Assembly (NCBI RefSeq): GCF_000281045.1
Contig: NW_008246081.1
Location: forward strand, 1,991-65,990
Origin: Saprolegnia diclina VS20
Lineage: Eukaryota; Oomycota; Saprolegniomycetes; Saprolegniales; Saprolegniaceae
Length of the DNA: 64,000 nt
Direction: 5' to 3'
Part shown: positions 1 through 11,206 of the stretch, piece after piece
How the letters are laid out: every line of letters begins with the position of its first letter
Numbering within the stretch: position 1 is the stretch's first letter
Position numbers and translations under genes: made by a program
Notes under the pieces: model-generated
Databases searched by the model: none
The model's input: the letters and a program-made list of their open reading frames with translations, nothing else
Told to the model about the DNA's origin: nothing

Positions 1-1
1 C

Positions 2-1146
2 TTTGTGTATTGCCTTTCGGCCCGCTTGGCGAGCCTGTACGAGCGTCGAGAGCAAGCCGAGGTCATCGACGATCGAACGACAAGGGCGGCCCGGCGCAGA
101 GCTGCTCCAAGCAACGTCGGCGAGAGGTTGGCCGTCACCCGCGATCGCTTCCTTGTACTCGATCGGCGCAGGCGTGACCGCGAGCATGCTCTTGCGCAAC
201 AAGCGCTGCCGACGCGCCTCGAGCTCTTGCTTGTCGTTCTCGACCTTCTTGGTTGTCGCGCTCGGGTCGGCGGCTCACTTCCGCGCGAGATTTTCACATT
301 TCACAAACCTGCGCCTCCAAGCGGCCTTCTACGTCTTGGTGTACAGAGCGTCGTCCGCGCGCAGCCAATGTCGGCGTCGCCGCTTTAAACGTTGGTAATA
401 GTTGGTGCCTCGAGCGTCGTGGCCACGTGCGACTGAATGAGGTTGCTCAAGAGGAGCGCTTCGCCCATGCCGTCGCCACCAAACGCGAGAAGCGTCGCAA
501 TTGCACACTGCGCGCCCAAGGTGCGATGCGGCGTGAAGCTTGGCCTTGAGACCCGGTGCTGCGTGAAATGGTCGTCGACGTGGTCGCGCACAATCTCATC
601 ATCTTTGGGCGCCTTCGATGCGGCGACGCGAGGTCGACACGAACCGATCCATGTGGCGCGTCCACTAGCTCACAATGGCATACTTGCGCCCGTGCACGTC
701 AAGCGGGTGGTGCGAGCACGAGAAGGCGCGGAAAAAGCGCAAAAATCCCGAGCTCGTGTGTCATGGGCAAACACGGAACCTAGTCAATCTGTGAGACCCA
801 AGTAGCGCTAAAGACCTGTGGTGCCTTGCGCCAAACGCGAACGAGCGCAGCGCCGACGCCTTGGAGAACAAGGTAAGTGCCGAGCACGACGAGGATCATA
901 GGCGCACGGCCACGGTAGGTGGAGGGCTAAAAGCTCCACTCGATTGAAATCGAGTAGAGATCGCATCTGGCGCACCGCTGAGTGAGAGGTTCGCGGCGGG
1001 CGAGAGGTCGCCGCGGTCTCAATGCTGGCTGTCGTGTGTAAGCCGTTGGACGTCAAGCGTGAGGCGCTCGAGATGAGCGCCATTTGGCTCTGCGCCGCGA
1101 GATGACGAGCACACTCCGAACGCGACGCAGCGCGCGCAGCGCCCAA
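2..1146 (-). CDS. Unidentified minus-strand multi-exon gene, 3' end outside the window
   Basis: A protein-like reading can be followed on the minus strand. It begins MALISSASR (or slightly upstream, MGAARAAS), is rich in S, T and R like a mitochondrial presequence, and continues in frame across a 49-bp intron (GTGCGC donor, TTTTAG acceptor near 932) into PSTYRGRAPM and a hydrophobic segment VVLGTYLVLQGVGAALV followed by RVWRK (about 900-800). Further protein-like stretches follow near 700, 590-400 and 247-2. The last reads KVENDKQELEARR and stays open to the window edge. The middle exon joins are not resolved, and this could be two genes. The single membrane segment behind a basic N-terminus suggests a mitochondrial inner-membrane protein, which is inference. 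I recognise no family. Confidence 0.35.
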
Positions 1147-1250
1147 TGCTGCGCCGGCGGCGTGGTCTCGTCGCGGCGCCCATTTTGGAATGTATTTCCC
1201 TTGCTAGCGGTGTCCGGCTATTTATCCGGATGCCTCGAAACGACGCCACA

Positions 1251-3820
1251 GGCTCGATGTACGTGAAATGGGGGTCTTAAAGTTTACGTACACGATATAC
1301 AAAGAAAGAGGAGAAAGAGATTGAAAGGTCTTCAGCACGTTGACAGAGGTGGAGCCTGGCTTTCAAGTGTAGTGATGCGGCTGAAGTTGCTCGGCCTGCC
1401 TTTCAACCAATCAGGCGAAGCTTTTGATGAAAAAATCATGGTTTACGGTGTATTTCGACCAGTAGCCGCCTTAAAGCACATAAGAAGGCGCTTGGATTGG
1501 CTAAAATTCACGCAGATATCATCGCCACGACTGAGCTCCGCGATTGAGCTTCAACAGATGGGACGACTGAGCTCCACGTCCGACGCGGCCGAGGTCGCCG
1601 TCCAAGCAAGCAGCCCGCTGCTTACCGTCTTCCAATAGCTGCACCACGCGTACTATAGCATTGCCTACTTATGTCTTGCAGTGCTGACTCTTGTAGCGTT
1701 GTCGGTGAATAGGATTAGCTGCCGCAGCGTGGCGGCAGGCTGATGTGGTGCTTGGGCGCCCCGGGCCTCGTGTCGCATGTGGAGTTACCCTCGAAAACGC
1801 ATCACGAGCCATATATTAATTTTTGAGAGGCATTCGCCAAAGCCTCCGAAATTCGATCAATCGCGCGCATAAGCTCAGTCGCCCATATGAAATGCACCAA
1901 GCCACGCCACAAGCGCGACAAGGTCGAGGCGAGGCCATCGTCCGCACTCCTCGCACAAACGCTCGAGGTTGTCGCTGTCAACGTTTGCCTCGGCGCGTCG
2001 ACGGCTGCGACGCTGCTCAACACGTTTCGGATACCACCAATCGAGTGTGATGATCATCGATCCTCGACGATGCAGACCCAAGCCAATTCGCATGCTGGAT
2101 GAGGACGCTGCGATCGTTGCTTACCTGGCAAGCCGACGTCCTGTACTACAGGGATTCGCGGCGAAAGAAGGACCTCGGCCACACGAGTGTCACCGTCCAC
2201 AGTCGACAGGACGCCCGCTTGCGAGCGCTTTGCCGTGCGACGCGGTGCGGTGCGGCCGAGGCCCTGCAGCGCAAATTGCGGAATGAGCAGCGCTCAAGGC
2301 TTCTACAATTCTCTTGTAAAAACTTTTGCGTTTCTCCTTTGTCGTGCTCGCTTTTACACTTGTTTTTACAGGACATTCTCCGAGTGCCACGTCATAGAAA
2401 TTGGTTGTTTTTTGCGACCTGACATACGAGGACGCATGAATCCCATCACACGCGTTATGACAATATTGTAGATCACCGCGAGTGCGGGAGCCCGAGAATT
2501 GTGAGCTACAAGCCTCTCGTTCCAATCGCTCCACAGAACGTGCTGGACGTCGTAACTCTATGAATGTTGCTAGGAATCGCAATCTTGTTCCACTGGAGGG
2601 GGAGACCGTCGCTACAAGTGCAGAGGACGACGCGTGCCAATGCAGCCATTTGCATTTTTAACGTTTTAAAAGCGCTTTGTATCTGTGGTCGAGCATTGCG
2701 TGCGATTTAGGCCTGCAACGACGACGTATCGCAGTCTGCTCTACTCTTTAAAGTGTCTCCTATCACTGTCCCAACTTTGGGCGATTCCATTTCAAACATG
2801 ATGTTGCCGGCAAGCGACGTCGGCGTCCTGGCGTGATGCCGCTAAGATGGCACTACGATCTTAGTCTGGAGTGCGTTGTGCCTCTCAGATGGCACTACGA
2901 TCTTAGTTTGGCGCGCATCTTGGATCGCGTCTCGCTATCGCTGTACGCCTCGTACGTCGATGCGACCTCGCTTTCCGTGCTCTCTACAGCGTTCTTTTTG
3001 CTACTGTGCCAAGGTTTGGCCATTTCGTTTTCGAACGCAAAGCAGTCGATCGAGCGATGGTTTGGATGGCATGGCGCCAAGCTAAATAAGGAAAAAAGAT
3101 ACGAATATTGTGCCGCGTCCACTGGATGGTGAGTGGCACTTGTGCTTGGTGTTGTGTGATGCTTCTCTGCACAACGTAGCCCACAACAATGGCAAGACGG
3201 TAGATTTTGATTCATTCTCTGGTGCGATGCGTGCTGTGGCGTCTCGCATTTTTAAACCTATCCCTACAGTTTGGAAATCGCTATTCACTACAACCATGAT
3301 CGCTATTCACATCTGCACACGACGGCTTATCGAACCATTTCCCGCCAAGGTCGTCATCTAGACTACCGAACAGCGCGCGCGGCCGGCCTGTCGTATCTCG
3401 AAAAATGCGATACGTAGTCGCGATCTGTTGCGGTCTAGGGCTAGGGCCAGGCAATGACCTTAGACAACGGCTTGGGGCGATGCAGCCTCCGTCAAAGATC
3501 ACTATAGACGCGTCGAAAATGGTTCCCATGAGGTAGCAGCCACGCATGATGAAGTTCTCGCCAAGAACTGCCTGTTTTCATCATACATTGACGTGTCCGA
3601 GCGGACGATTACGCAAGCGCTTGCGTTGTATTGCTGCTTGGGGCCTCGAATGGGATCTTTGGCACCAGCAAATCGATATTACAGTGCCCTTTTTGTTACA
3701 AAGCCTGCCGCGACTCGGTTGTTGGGCAATACCGTTGGCTCGTAGATCATTTTCATGGACCAAAGTGTCTCTTAGGTCTATCGCTCATTCTTGTGCGAGT
3801 GTATAAGCAGCTTAGTACTA
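1251..3820. other. Gene-poor intergenic region
   Basis: Only short ORFs without recognisable domains are present on either strand. Base composition is less GC-rich than in the coding regions. It holds the small duplicated hairpin near 2842-2907. I see no transposase or RNA gene. Degraded coding relics cannot be excluded by eye. Confidence 0.5.
2842..2907. repeat. Two direct copies of a hairpin-forming 21-mer
   Basis: The sequence AGATGGCACTACGATCTTAG plus a following T occurs at 2845-2865 and again at 2887-2907, a 42-bp period. In the first copy CTAAGAT (2842-2848) pairs with ATCTTAG (2858-2864) around a 9-nt loop. The second copy has one change in the left arm. No function is evident. Confidence 0.8.
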
Positions 3821-6800
3821 CTATTCATCAAAATCAATATGCGTCGTGTGCGCGAGGCTTTCGTCGCGCTCGGCTTTGGCGCAGACCGCAATGGCGTCCG
3901 CCGTTGCTGCGTCGAGAAAGGCCAGACCCACGAACGCTTCAATCACGCGCAAGAGGCTGTCGGGAACCTTGGCCAAGCGCGTGCCTTTGAGGGCGTCGAG
4001 AAACAAGGCGCGCTGCTGCGGAAACACGTAAGCCGTCGAGAGCACGTCAACGTCCGAGTGCACGAAGTAGACGCGCAGCAGCGTCAGCTGACCTGTTTGC
4101 ATCGCGTCCTGCGCGTGAAAAGGCAAGAGTCGGTGCTGCACGGCGCTCGGGACCACGACGAGCCGGCGCGGATGCAGGTGCACAAAGCCCGTTGTCTGCG
4201 TCTGCAATGCGTGGCGCTCGGGGCAAAACACCTAGCTGTATCATAGCCAATCCGACAGTGTGCAGGTCGACGTACCTCGCGGCCGTCGCCCGTCATGCGC
4301 ACGTTGGTTCGCCCAAACGTCTGTTGGCACTCGATGGTCGGCAGCGAAATGTTCTCGGAGGCCACGACGAGCATCCCTGTGGCAACGATCGCATCGTTAG
4401 CGAGGCCCGAGCCGAGCTGCCAGAGATGTTGACCAGGATGCGTCGGCGCTTCTGGCGACACGGCATACGACTGGACTTGGCACACAACCAAAAGTCGAGA
4501 GTCTTCGTCGTTGTCACGCTCGAGCAACGGAGCAAACTCGTTTTGGAGGCAGCCTTCGTGCACGTGCTCTGGCAAGACGGGGGGTACTTCCGGCCAGAAT
4601 GGATCGAAATCGACGTTGTTCGCGGCGAGCTCGTCTCGGAAGGCGCGCTGCTGCGCCTTGGTGATCACGTCCCGAGGCCCCAAGTTGTGCTGCACTCGGT
4701 AGAGCTGCCGCAGCAAGGCCTTTGTGTCGTACGGCAGCGACAAGTCTTGCACTCGCGGACTCGGATAGGCCGTTGGATTTGCCGCCTTTTGCGCATACCG
4801 GAGCAACGGCACCATGCGCGCAACGACGCCTTCGAGGCTCGCAACCAAGTCGACGCTGTTGACATTGTTGACGTATGCCTCAAATCTCGCGGCGCCCGAG
4901 ACCTTATCGTAGGCCATCGGCGTCGGCAGCCACTGGTGCGTTGCCGAGACGTGTCGAGAGGCTGGAGAGGCACACGATGCGACGTGCTGCGCGGCACTTG
5001 CCCGACCGTCGTGGGGCGATACGCTGAAGTGCGTGTGGTTGGCCACGACGCAGTACATGTTTGGATCGAGAACGTCATGCACGTGCCGCGCCGCGTCATG
5101 AGGCGCAGCTGCCAAAAGCGGTGCCAACGCCGACGCGATAGCGGCGACGTCGACGTCGTCACAGTGGCTGACACCGTACGCTGTGTTGGGCACAAAGCCC
5201 AGCGGCGTCACACAGTGCGTCTGAAGCAGCGCGAGCTCCTCCGTGAGAAGGTCATGTGGCGCAGAAGCCAACCGGTGCGGCTGGTTGAGTGCATGGCACA
5301 GCGCATTCATGTACGCCAGCTCGACCTGCGTGTACGCAAGCGGCTTGGCGGCACCAAATCCGCACCAAAGGAGCGTGTACGCGGCTTCCAGCGCGGTGTC
5401 GGGCAGCCAAAAGACATCGCGCGTCTTAAGAGCACTTGTGGAAAAGCTGGTCTGGAGAAGAAATCTGACGATGTGGCGATGGCTACTGGATCGAGTAATG
5501 TCCAGATACGACTGGCCGTTCTAGACCATATGACGTGAGAGCCTATTTGTGGGGAATTGGGGAAACAACATGGCGATACGCCGCGACGTCGCCAGCGCGG
5601 TGCACGAGAAGCTCGACGGCTGGAAGGAGCCCGCGGCTGCATGCCTCGTGGAGCAGCGACCGGCCGTCCTTCGGTGAGGGTGCGACGTTGGTACATACAT
5701 GGAACGGTGATACCTCCAAACGGGCGTTTGGGTCTGCGCCGGCGTCGAGAAGCGACGCAAGGATCTCAGAGCTGTACAGCGCGCGAACACAGTACATCTA
5801 TCGTATATGTCACAATCCCTGGATGAAAACCAAACGCGAACCGGTCCCAAGGTGTTGAGCTCCACGAGCGGCGCGAGAAGCGCGACAATCGCTGCGCTCT
5901 CCGCGTTGATGGCGATGTACAGCGGTGTGCTGTAGACCTGGCTTTGCACTCAGCGTCCACGCACACTAAATACGTCAACGCACCGAGTCGTCAGCTGCCA
6001 AACGAGGGTCGGCGCCGTGCTGCAGCAAGCCGCGCACGAAATCCACGTCGTACACATGCATGTCGACGGCGAGTGTGAGTGGTGACTGCCCCATCTACAG
6101 AAAATAGTGTAGTCGCGACGCTCAGGGAGGCGCCAGGCTACCACGTCGAAGACGTTGAGGTTCGTCACGGGAATTAGCATGTGCGCAGACGCAAGGAGCT
6201 GGCCGCGGATCGCATCGTGCAGCGGCGTGGAGCGGTACTAGAATCCGAGTGTATAGCGGGAAGAGTGTTCACTCGACGCACATCGTTCAACGAGTTGGGG
6301 TCCGCGCCAGCTGCAAGAAGTAGCTCGAGGAGGTTGGGATACGGCGTCGCGTACCACAGCGCCTGCATGTGCGCTCAGAAATTCTCGATTCGACCACACA
6401 GTACCTCGGATACCACCGGTGCGGACGGTTGCATCGAGAGGACGAGCGACACCATGCGTTCATGGCGATTTCCAGTGTGAATCGCTGTCGACAGCAGTGA
6501 ACGACCCTCCTACCATCGCAAGGTCGTGGAAAACGGGCGGAAGAGCAGCAATTGAACCTTGTTGCGATGGTCGACGTTCGCGGTGCCACTCAACAGGAGG
6601 AGGCTCCAGATCAACTCGTTCTCCTCCCGCGGGCCTCTCTTCACAAGCGCAAACAGCGGTGTTTCTCCGTTCTACCATCCAACGCGATAGTTCAACTCGC
6701 CACTGGAAGCATGTCGAGGCACAGACCTTATTGGGCGCATTCGGGTTGGCGTCAAAGCGTAGCAAAAGCTCGACGACGTCAACACGCGCGTGCGCGACGG

Positions 6801-7245
6801 CCATGAAAAGGGCGGTTTGTTGACTCTACGCAAGCTTTATCAGCGCTGGCCCGCTGTCGCGACGTGTACGTTCGTGGCAAAGTCAATGTCGGCGCCGTGG
6901 TCGAGTAGCAATGAGACGAGGGGCGCGTGTCCTCTGGTCGCCGCAATGTGCAGCGGCGTCAAGCCTTGCTACGCAAGAGGCATTCTACGTGAGTCTAGCA
7001 GCAACGGGTATGTAGCGGACCTGGTTGGCGACGTCCAGCGAGGGCCATGGTAATTCGAGGAGCGTCGCCAGATTACCCACGTGTCCAGCCTTCGCCGCGA
7101 GGTGCAAGGCCGTGTTGCGATCCTAGGCTACGTCAGAAGAGAGGACGTATACAGTCATCGTACGCGGTCCCGCGCGCCCACGATGGCGGGCTCCACGTCG
7201 ACCTGGTGGCCGGCCTCAAGAGCTTGGGCGATGGCGTCGTCCATT
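3821..7245 (-). CDS. Ankyrin-repeat protein fused to a DUF4246 domain
   Basis: The start is MDDAIAQALEAGHQ at 7245. About ten ankyrin repeats follow, each on a small exon separated by introns of roughly 40-60 bp. Examples are NTALHLAAKAGH, QGLTPLHIAATRGH with LLLDHGADIDFA, SQQTALFMAVAHARVD, LLLAAGADPNS and DGRSLLHEACSRG. The last repeat crosses an intron (about 5569-5521) and reads NGQSYLDITRSSSHR...VRFLLQ. The same exon then runs without a break into TRDVFWLPDTALEAAYTLL and the long DUF4246-like region (about 5440-4276). A 44-bp intron (4275-4232, GTACGT...CTAG) leads to the last exon with PRRLVVVPSAVQHRLLPF and YFVHSDVDVLSTAYVFP, which resemble the C-terminal half of DUF4246 proteins. DUF4246 proteins occur in fungi and oomycetes and have no settled function; the HxxxPF core suggests a 2-oxoglutarate oxygenase-like fold (inference). 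Because one exon carries both the repeat end and the domain start, the fusion is not simply a mis-join of two genes. Confidence 0.75.
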
Positions 7246-7793
7246 GTGCAACAAAGACGAAATAATTGCGGTCTTTGATTGGCCAATTCGGGCGGAAAGT
7301 CCAGCTTAAATGCCCAATCAAACGCTGTGGGTTCATTCCAAGATCGATGATGATTGGCTGAAACGACATAGAGTGTGGACCTGAGTTGAATCGTTCGTGA
7401 TAAATTAAGCTTGCTAAAAAAATAAACTTGCTGGCCCGACAAGCAGCTTCCACACCTACAGTGCTTGATGCAAAGTCGGGGAATACGCGATGAAACGAAC
7501 GCTCGAGGCTACAACACCACAGTGAAGGCCGAGTTCACAGAGGTGATTCGGATCAAGTATTGTCGAATGCTCCGACGCGATGCTACGACGACTGCCGCAT
7601 CTTCACGATGGAGGCATGTACCGTTTTAAGCCCAAAATAGTGGCAACTCGGCACAAAATCAGCCAAAACAGTGTGTCAATGATGGCTCGTCAATACCCAG
7701 ATCTGAGTCCAGGCAAATGGGCGATCGAGAGGGCCCCGACGGTTGGTCAAGTGCCTTACCAGTGTAGCGGTGTCTCGCGGTCGACACGCAGGA
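7246..7793. promoter_or_regulatory. Intergenic region between divergent genes
   Basis: It holds the 5' flank of the ankyrin-DUF4246 gene, including the palindromic double CCAAT box ATTGGCCAAT at 7278-7287, 33 nt upstream of its start codon. The rest shows no supported gene. Confidence 0.5.
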
Positions 7794-9656
7794 TGTCCGA
7801 AGGACGCGGGCACAATCTCTTGCAAACGAAGCGCATCACCCAGAGCCGCATCCGACGTGCTACGACGTGGATCGTGAGTCTCCTCATCTCCAGTGTTGCA
7901 GCGTATTACGGTGTCGAGCCGTCGTACAACGGCCTCACGCTAACGTTTACCGGCAGCCAAATCTCACAGTCTCATGCGTTCACGGTCATCGACCCGAGCA
8001 ACCTCCGCTTCTACAACCTTCGCGTGGCGCCAAACACCCCAGCGCTAGTATCATCGCTTGAAAACCTAACCACGACGACGCAGTTTGCTGAGCCGCTTGT
8101 CTTTGCCCAGCTCGTTTCCAACGCCAGCGATTACCTCTCTTCCATGGACGCCGCGACGACCGCACGGTACTTGGCCGATCTGGATGTCGCGAGCGTCTAC
8201 GCCGGTACGCACCACACATCGCGGTCCGTGCGCTGTATTGCCACCGCCGGCTCGCCCCTTGGCTGGTCAACGGCTTCTGTGTCAGCTATGTCGAGGGCAA
8301 GATCTACCACGCGTGGACGTCGCGGTACTTTTATGACGGCGAGGAGGCGCGCGGCGGCGCCATGGCCAACGCTGTCATGCTCTTCACGTACGACGGAGAC
8401 TTCTTGGAGCGACGTCGCTCGGAGATGCTGCTGTCCGACGCGATGGCCGTCACCGGCCTTGGGTATTTTCGTGTCAACCGCGCATGGGTGCGGACGATCG
8501 ACGATCCGTTCAGCTTCCAGGGCGTTCGAGACGACGGCGCGGCGATCGTGGTGGTTAGCTTCGTCTCGGTCCTCAACTTTAACGGCGCCAAGATCCTTCT
8601 GGGCCTCCAAGCTCCGAATCCGTGCTACGATGTCTTTGAGCACATCGATTATGGCTACACCAACCTCGTGACGGCCGAGTACATTTGGCTCGGACCGCAG
8701 CTCGCGACGTACATTGCGCAGTTTGTGGTGGTGCTCGTCGCGCTTGGTTCCGTTGAGCACGACGTCTCTGTCTCGATCCTTGTCGACTTGGTGAGCGCAA
8801 CGAGCTACTCGTCGGTGCTCCTCGTCTTTTCACTTCTCGGCAAGTACTACCTCGTCTTCAACCTCAGCAGCATCCTTCCATCGGACTCGGTCCTCTCCAT
8901 TTACCTCATTTCGGTCATTTCGCTCTACCACAATCCGATCGTGTCGCACTGCTGGCCGTCCAAGCTCTTGGTTGCTTTAAACTACTCAGTCGTCAGCATC
9001 GGCATCTTCCATCGGGTGGTTTTGAACCTCTGGCGCTTGCCGTCACGGGCGCCGAAATCTTTGTCGGCTGCAGCTTCAATACCAAGCTGCAGGTCGGAAC
9101 CAATCCGACGCCGTGTGTCTTTGGCACGGGCAACTGCTTCAACGGTATCAACTCGCGCGTCCTCGTCGTCATGGGCATGCATCTCGCGGTACTTTCTCTC
9201 TATGTGCTAGCAATCACGTTACATTTTCGGCGCCACCCGCGCCAACTCGTCAAAGTCCACGGCCTCTTGGGCTACGCCAAGCACCCTATCGGATCGCTCC
9301 CCAAGGTCTCTGCAACGACGTTCGAGACGCACTGCAACGGGCAGCTCCTCGACGGAATCCTAGCGTCGCGGTATCACTGCGTCGACACGCGGCGGGAACA
9401 CGTTGGCACGTCGACCGCTGCCGTCATGACGCTCGGCTTCGTGACTATGCGTTGCGGCCTCCTGATTCGGTTCAAAGATTACGCAACACTTGTGGTCGCG
9501 CGCCTCCTCCCCATGAGCTACAAGAAGACGCTGCGCATCTCGATCCCAGTCGCGACTCTCGCTAACAACAGCGTCGAGGGCCCGCTCACCTACGTCTATA
9601 TCCACGAGCTCCCAGCCCATGATCTGTGCATTAGCCACCCGGTCTGTATTCTCTAA
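7794..9656 (+). pseudogene. Polytopic membrane protein with two apparent frameshifts
   Basis: Reading starts MSEGRGHNLLQTK at 7794. A hydrophobic segment IVSLLISSVAAYYG is followed by a large, probably extracytoplasmic, region containing NLTTTTQ and NASDYLSS. The frame breaks at about 8207-8212 (a net shift of one base, after DVASVYAG) and continues with PHIAVRALYCHRRLAPW and FYDGEEARGGAM. Several membrane segments follow (YIAQFVVVLVALG, YSSVLLVFSLLGKYYLVFN, VLSIYLISVISLY). A second one-base shift lies at about 9017-9022 in a T run, after which FEPLALAVTGAEIFVG leads to another membrane segment (VLVVMGMHLAVLSLYVLAITL) and a stop at 9656. No intron with proper borders explains either shift. 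It is therefore a recent pseudogene or carries two assembly errors. I do not recognise the family; it looks like a large saprolegnialean membrane protein. Confidence 0.55.
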
Positions 9657-9893
9657 TAAGGTCCAACAAGGTCAAGTGAACCTTGTTGATAAGGATGCTG
9701 GTCAAAACGCTTGCCATGTACCTGTATCATTTTATGCTGTATGTATTTACAAAGTTTTTACACGTGGCGCTTCGAGACGTTGGTGGTTCATCCGAACCTG
9801 TGAGGAGTGCATTTAAGTGGTCTCGATCGCAGCCTCCAGCAAGTACTATGTTGCTGTCGCAATGTAAGATGACGTATATATACGTTATCTGAG

Positions 9894-10856
9894 TTACAAC
9901 GCTGCCAGTAGCGTCGTCAGTGCGGGGTGATGGCATTGGTTGGCGAGCGCCGTCACTTTGGCCTTGTCCAAGCCGACGCGGCGCTCAAAGAGGAAGTACT
10001 TGGCGACGAGGACGCGACCATGGCGCAGCGCCGCCGCGAGCGCCGCCAACGCGTTGCCTTCGCGCCGAAACGTGTCGAGGAAGCGCACCACATAGACGTG
10101 GCCGTTCGCAGCCGCCTCGATCATCGCCCGCGCCGTGCAGCCCTCTTGGCGGCTCTTGTGCAGAAACGTCACAATGTCCAGGCGGCCGTACGCTGCTGCG
10201 AGGTCCATCGTCTCGGCCGAGAACCCTGGATATCGGTGGCGATGCAGGAACTGAACCACATTCGTGCGCCCGTGGAGCACCGCGATCGCGACCGTCGATC
10301 GGTCCCAGACACCGAGGCCGTGCGCAAGGCAGTACTCGGCCACCTTGGTATGGCCGCCGTTGCAGGCTGCCTTGAGGGTGTCGTGGGCCACGGGCGCGCC
10401 GTGCTGGTGAAGGAAGCGCAACAGCGGCATGTTGCCAGTGCTCGCCGCCGTGCGCATGACGAGCGCTGGGCAGCTGGCGGCCTCTCCGGTGGCAAAGAGG
10501 TGCTGGAAGACGCTGAGGTGCGCGTATGTCGCGGCCACCGCCCAGTGCGCGTCCGAGAGTCGATGGTCGAGGTGCACCAAGAGCGCCGTGTTGCTGTATG
10601 TGAGCGCGTAGTAGAGAAGGTGCTCGTGATAGCCGGCGGTGACGAGTTGGTCGAGGCCGCGCACGCCAAAGCGCAGGTGCCAGACGGCGAAGCGCACGTG
10701 GAAGGGCCCGAGGATCTTTGGCAGGCGCTGCGTCTGCTGCATAGAGACGCCGCGCAAGGCGCGCACGATCGCCATCGTATGCTGGTTGTAGCCCGCCTGG
10801 TAGGCTACGATGGCGAGGACCAGGTCCGGCGAGCGGAGAGCGTGCGGCATGGGCAA
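9894..10856 (-). CDS. Ankyrin-repeat protein, single exon
   Basis: A 320-residue intronless protein. The N-terminal 100 residues (starting MPMPHALRSPDLVLAIVAYQ) look like the F-box-like or helical lead-in common in oomycete ankyrin proteins. Degenerate ankyrin repeats follow, such as GNMPLLRFLHQHGAPV, GGHTKVAEYCLAHGL, GRTNVVQFLHRHRYPGF, GRLDIVTFLHKSR and GHVYVVRFLDTF. It is probably a protein-interaction scaffold; no catalytic domain is visible. It is a tandem paralogue of the next gene (11207-12292, same strand). A TCCGGATA motif sits at 10872-10879, just upstream of the start. Confidence 0.85.
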   Translation of the reverse strand: MPMPHALRSPDLVLAIVAYQAGYNQHTMAIVRALRGVSMQQTQRLPKILGPFHVRFAVWHLRFGVRGLDQLVTAGYHEHLLYYALTYSNTALLVHLDHRLSDAHWAVAATYAHLSVFQHLFATGEAASCPALVMRTAASTGNMPLLRFLHQHGAPVAHDTLKAACNGGHTKVAEYCLAHGLGVWDRSTVAIAVLHGRTNVVQFLHRHRYPGFSAETMDLAAAYGRLDIVTFLHKSRQEGCTARAMIEAAANGHVYVVRFLDTFRREGNALAALAAALRHGRVLVAKYFLFERRVGLDKAKVTALANQCHHPALTTLLAAL

Positions 10857-11206
10857 GAAATTGAGATTTTGTCCGGATAAACATCAGCTGCGACCTCAGG
10901 AGCGTGATCGGCTGCCATTCTTTGGCCACGAATGTTCTCGCTGCAGCGACGCGGCGCCGGTCGTTTTCTGTAAAGATCTGTCAATGGGATGACGACGCGG
11001 GGTCGAGTCTGCCTGTCGCAAGCATCACGTGGCAGCTCGACCACTCCGTGTCCGTCCACAAGCTGCAGACCATGAAAAAACGTCGCTTCACGCAAGATCT
11101 GTCACAAATCAACCCGATTGGCCATTATAGTTGGCAATATGCGTTGTGATTGGATGAACGTCTCCGTACGAAATGAGATGCGTGTCTATCGGACGTAAAT
11201 AAGAGC
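10857..11206. promoter_or_regulatory. Intergenic region between tandem ankyrin genes
   Basis: It holds the promoter side of the 9894-10856 gene, with TCCGGATA at 10872-10879 and GATTGGCC near 11115. No gene is supported. Confidence 0.45.

Noticed and set aside
1321-1638. 105-codon ORF
   Set aside because: It starts at TTG, lacks a domain and has no neighbouring gene signals.
4192-5538. 448-codon plus-strand ORF
   Set aside because: It is a shadow of the DUF4246 exon on the minus strand.
9927-10880. 317-codon plus-strand ORF
   Set aside because: It is antisense to the ankyrin gene, which has clear repeats on the other strand.
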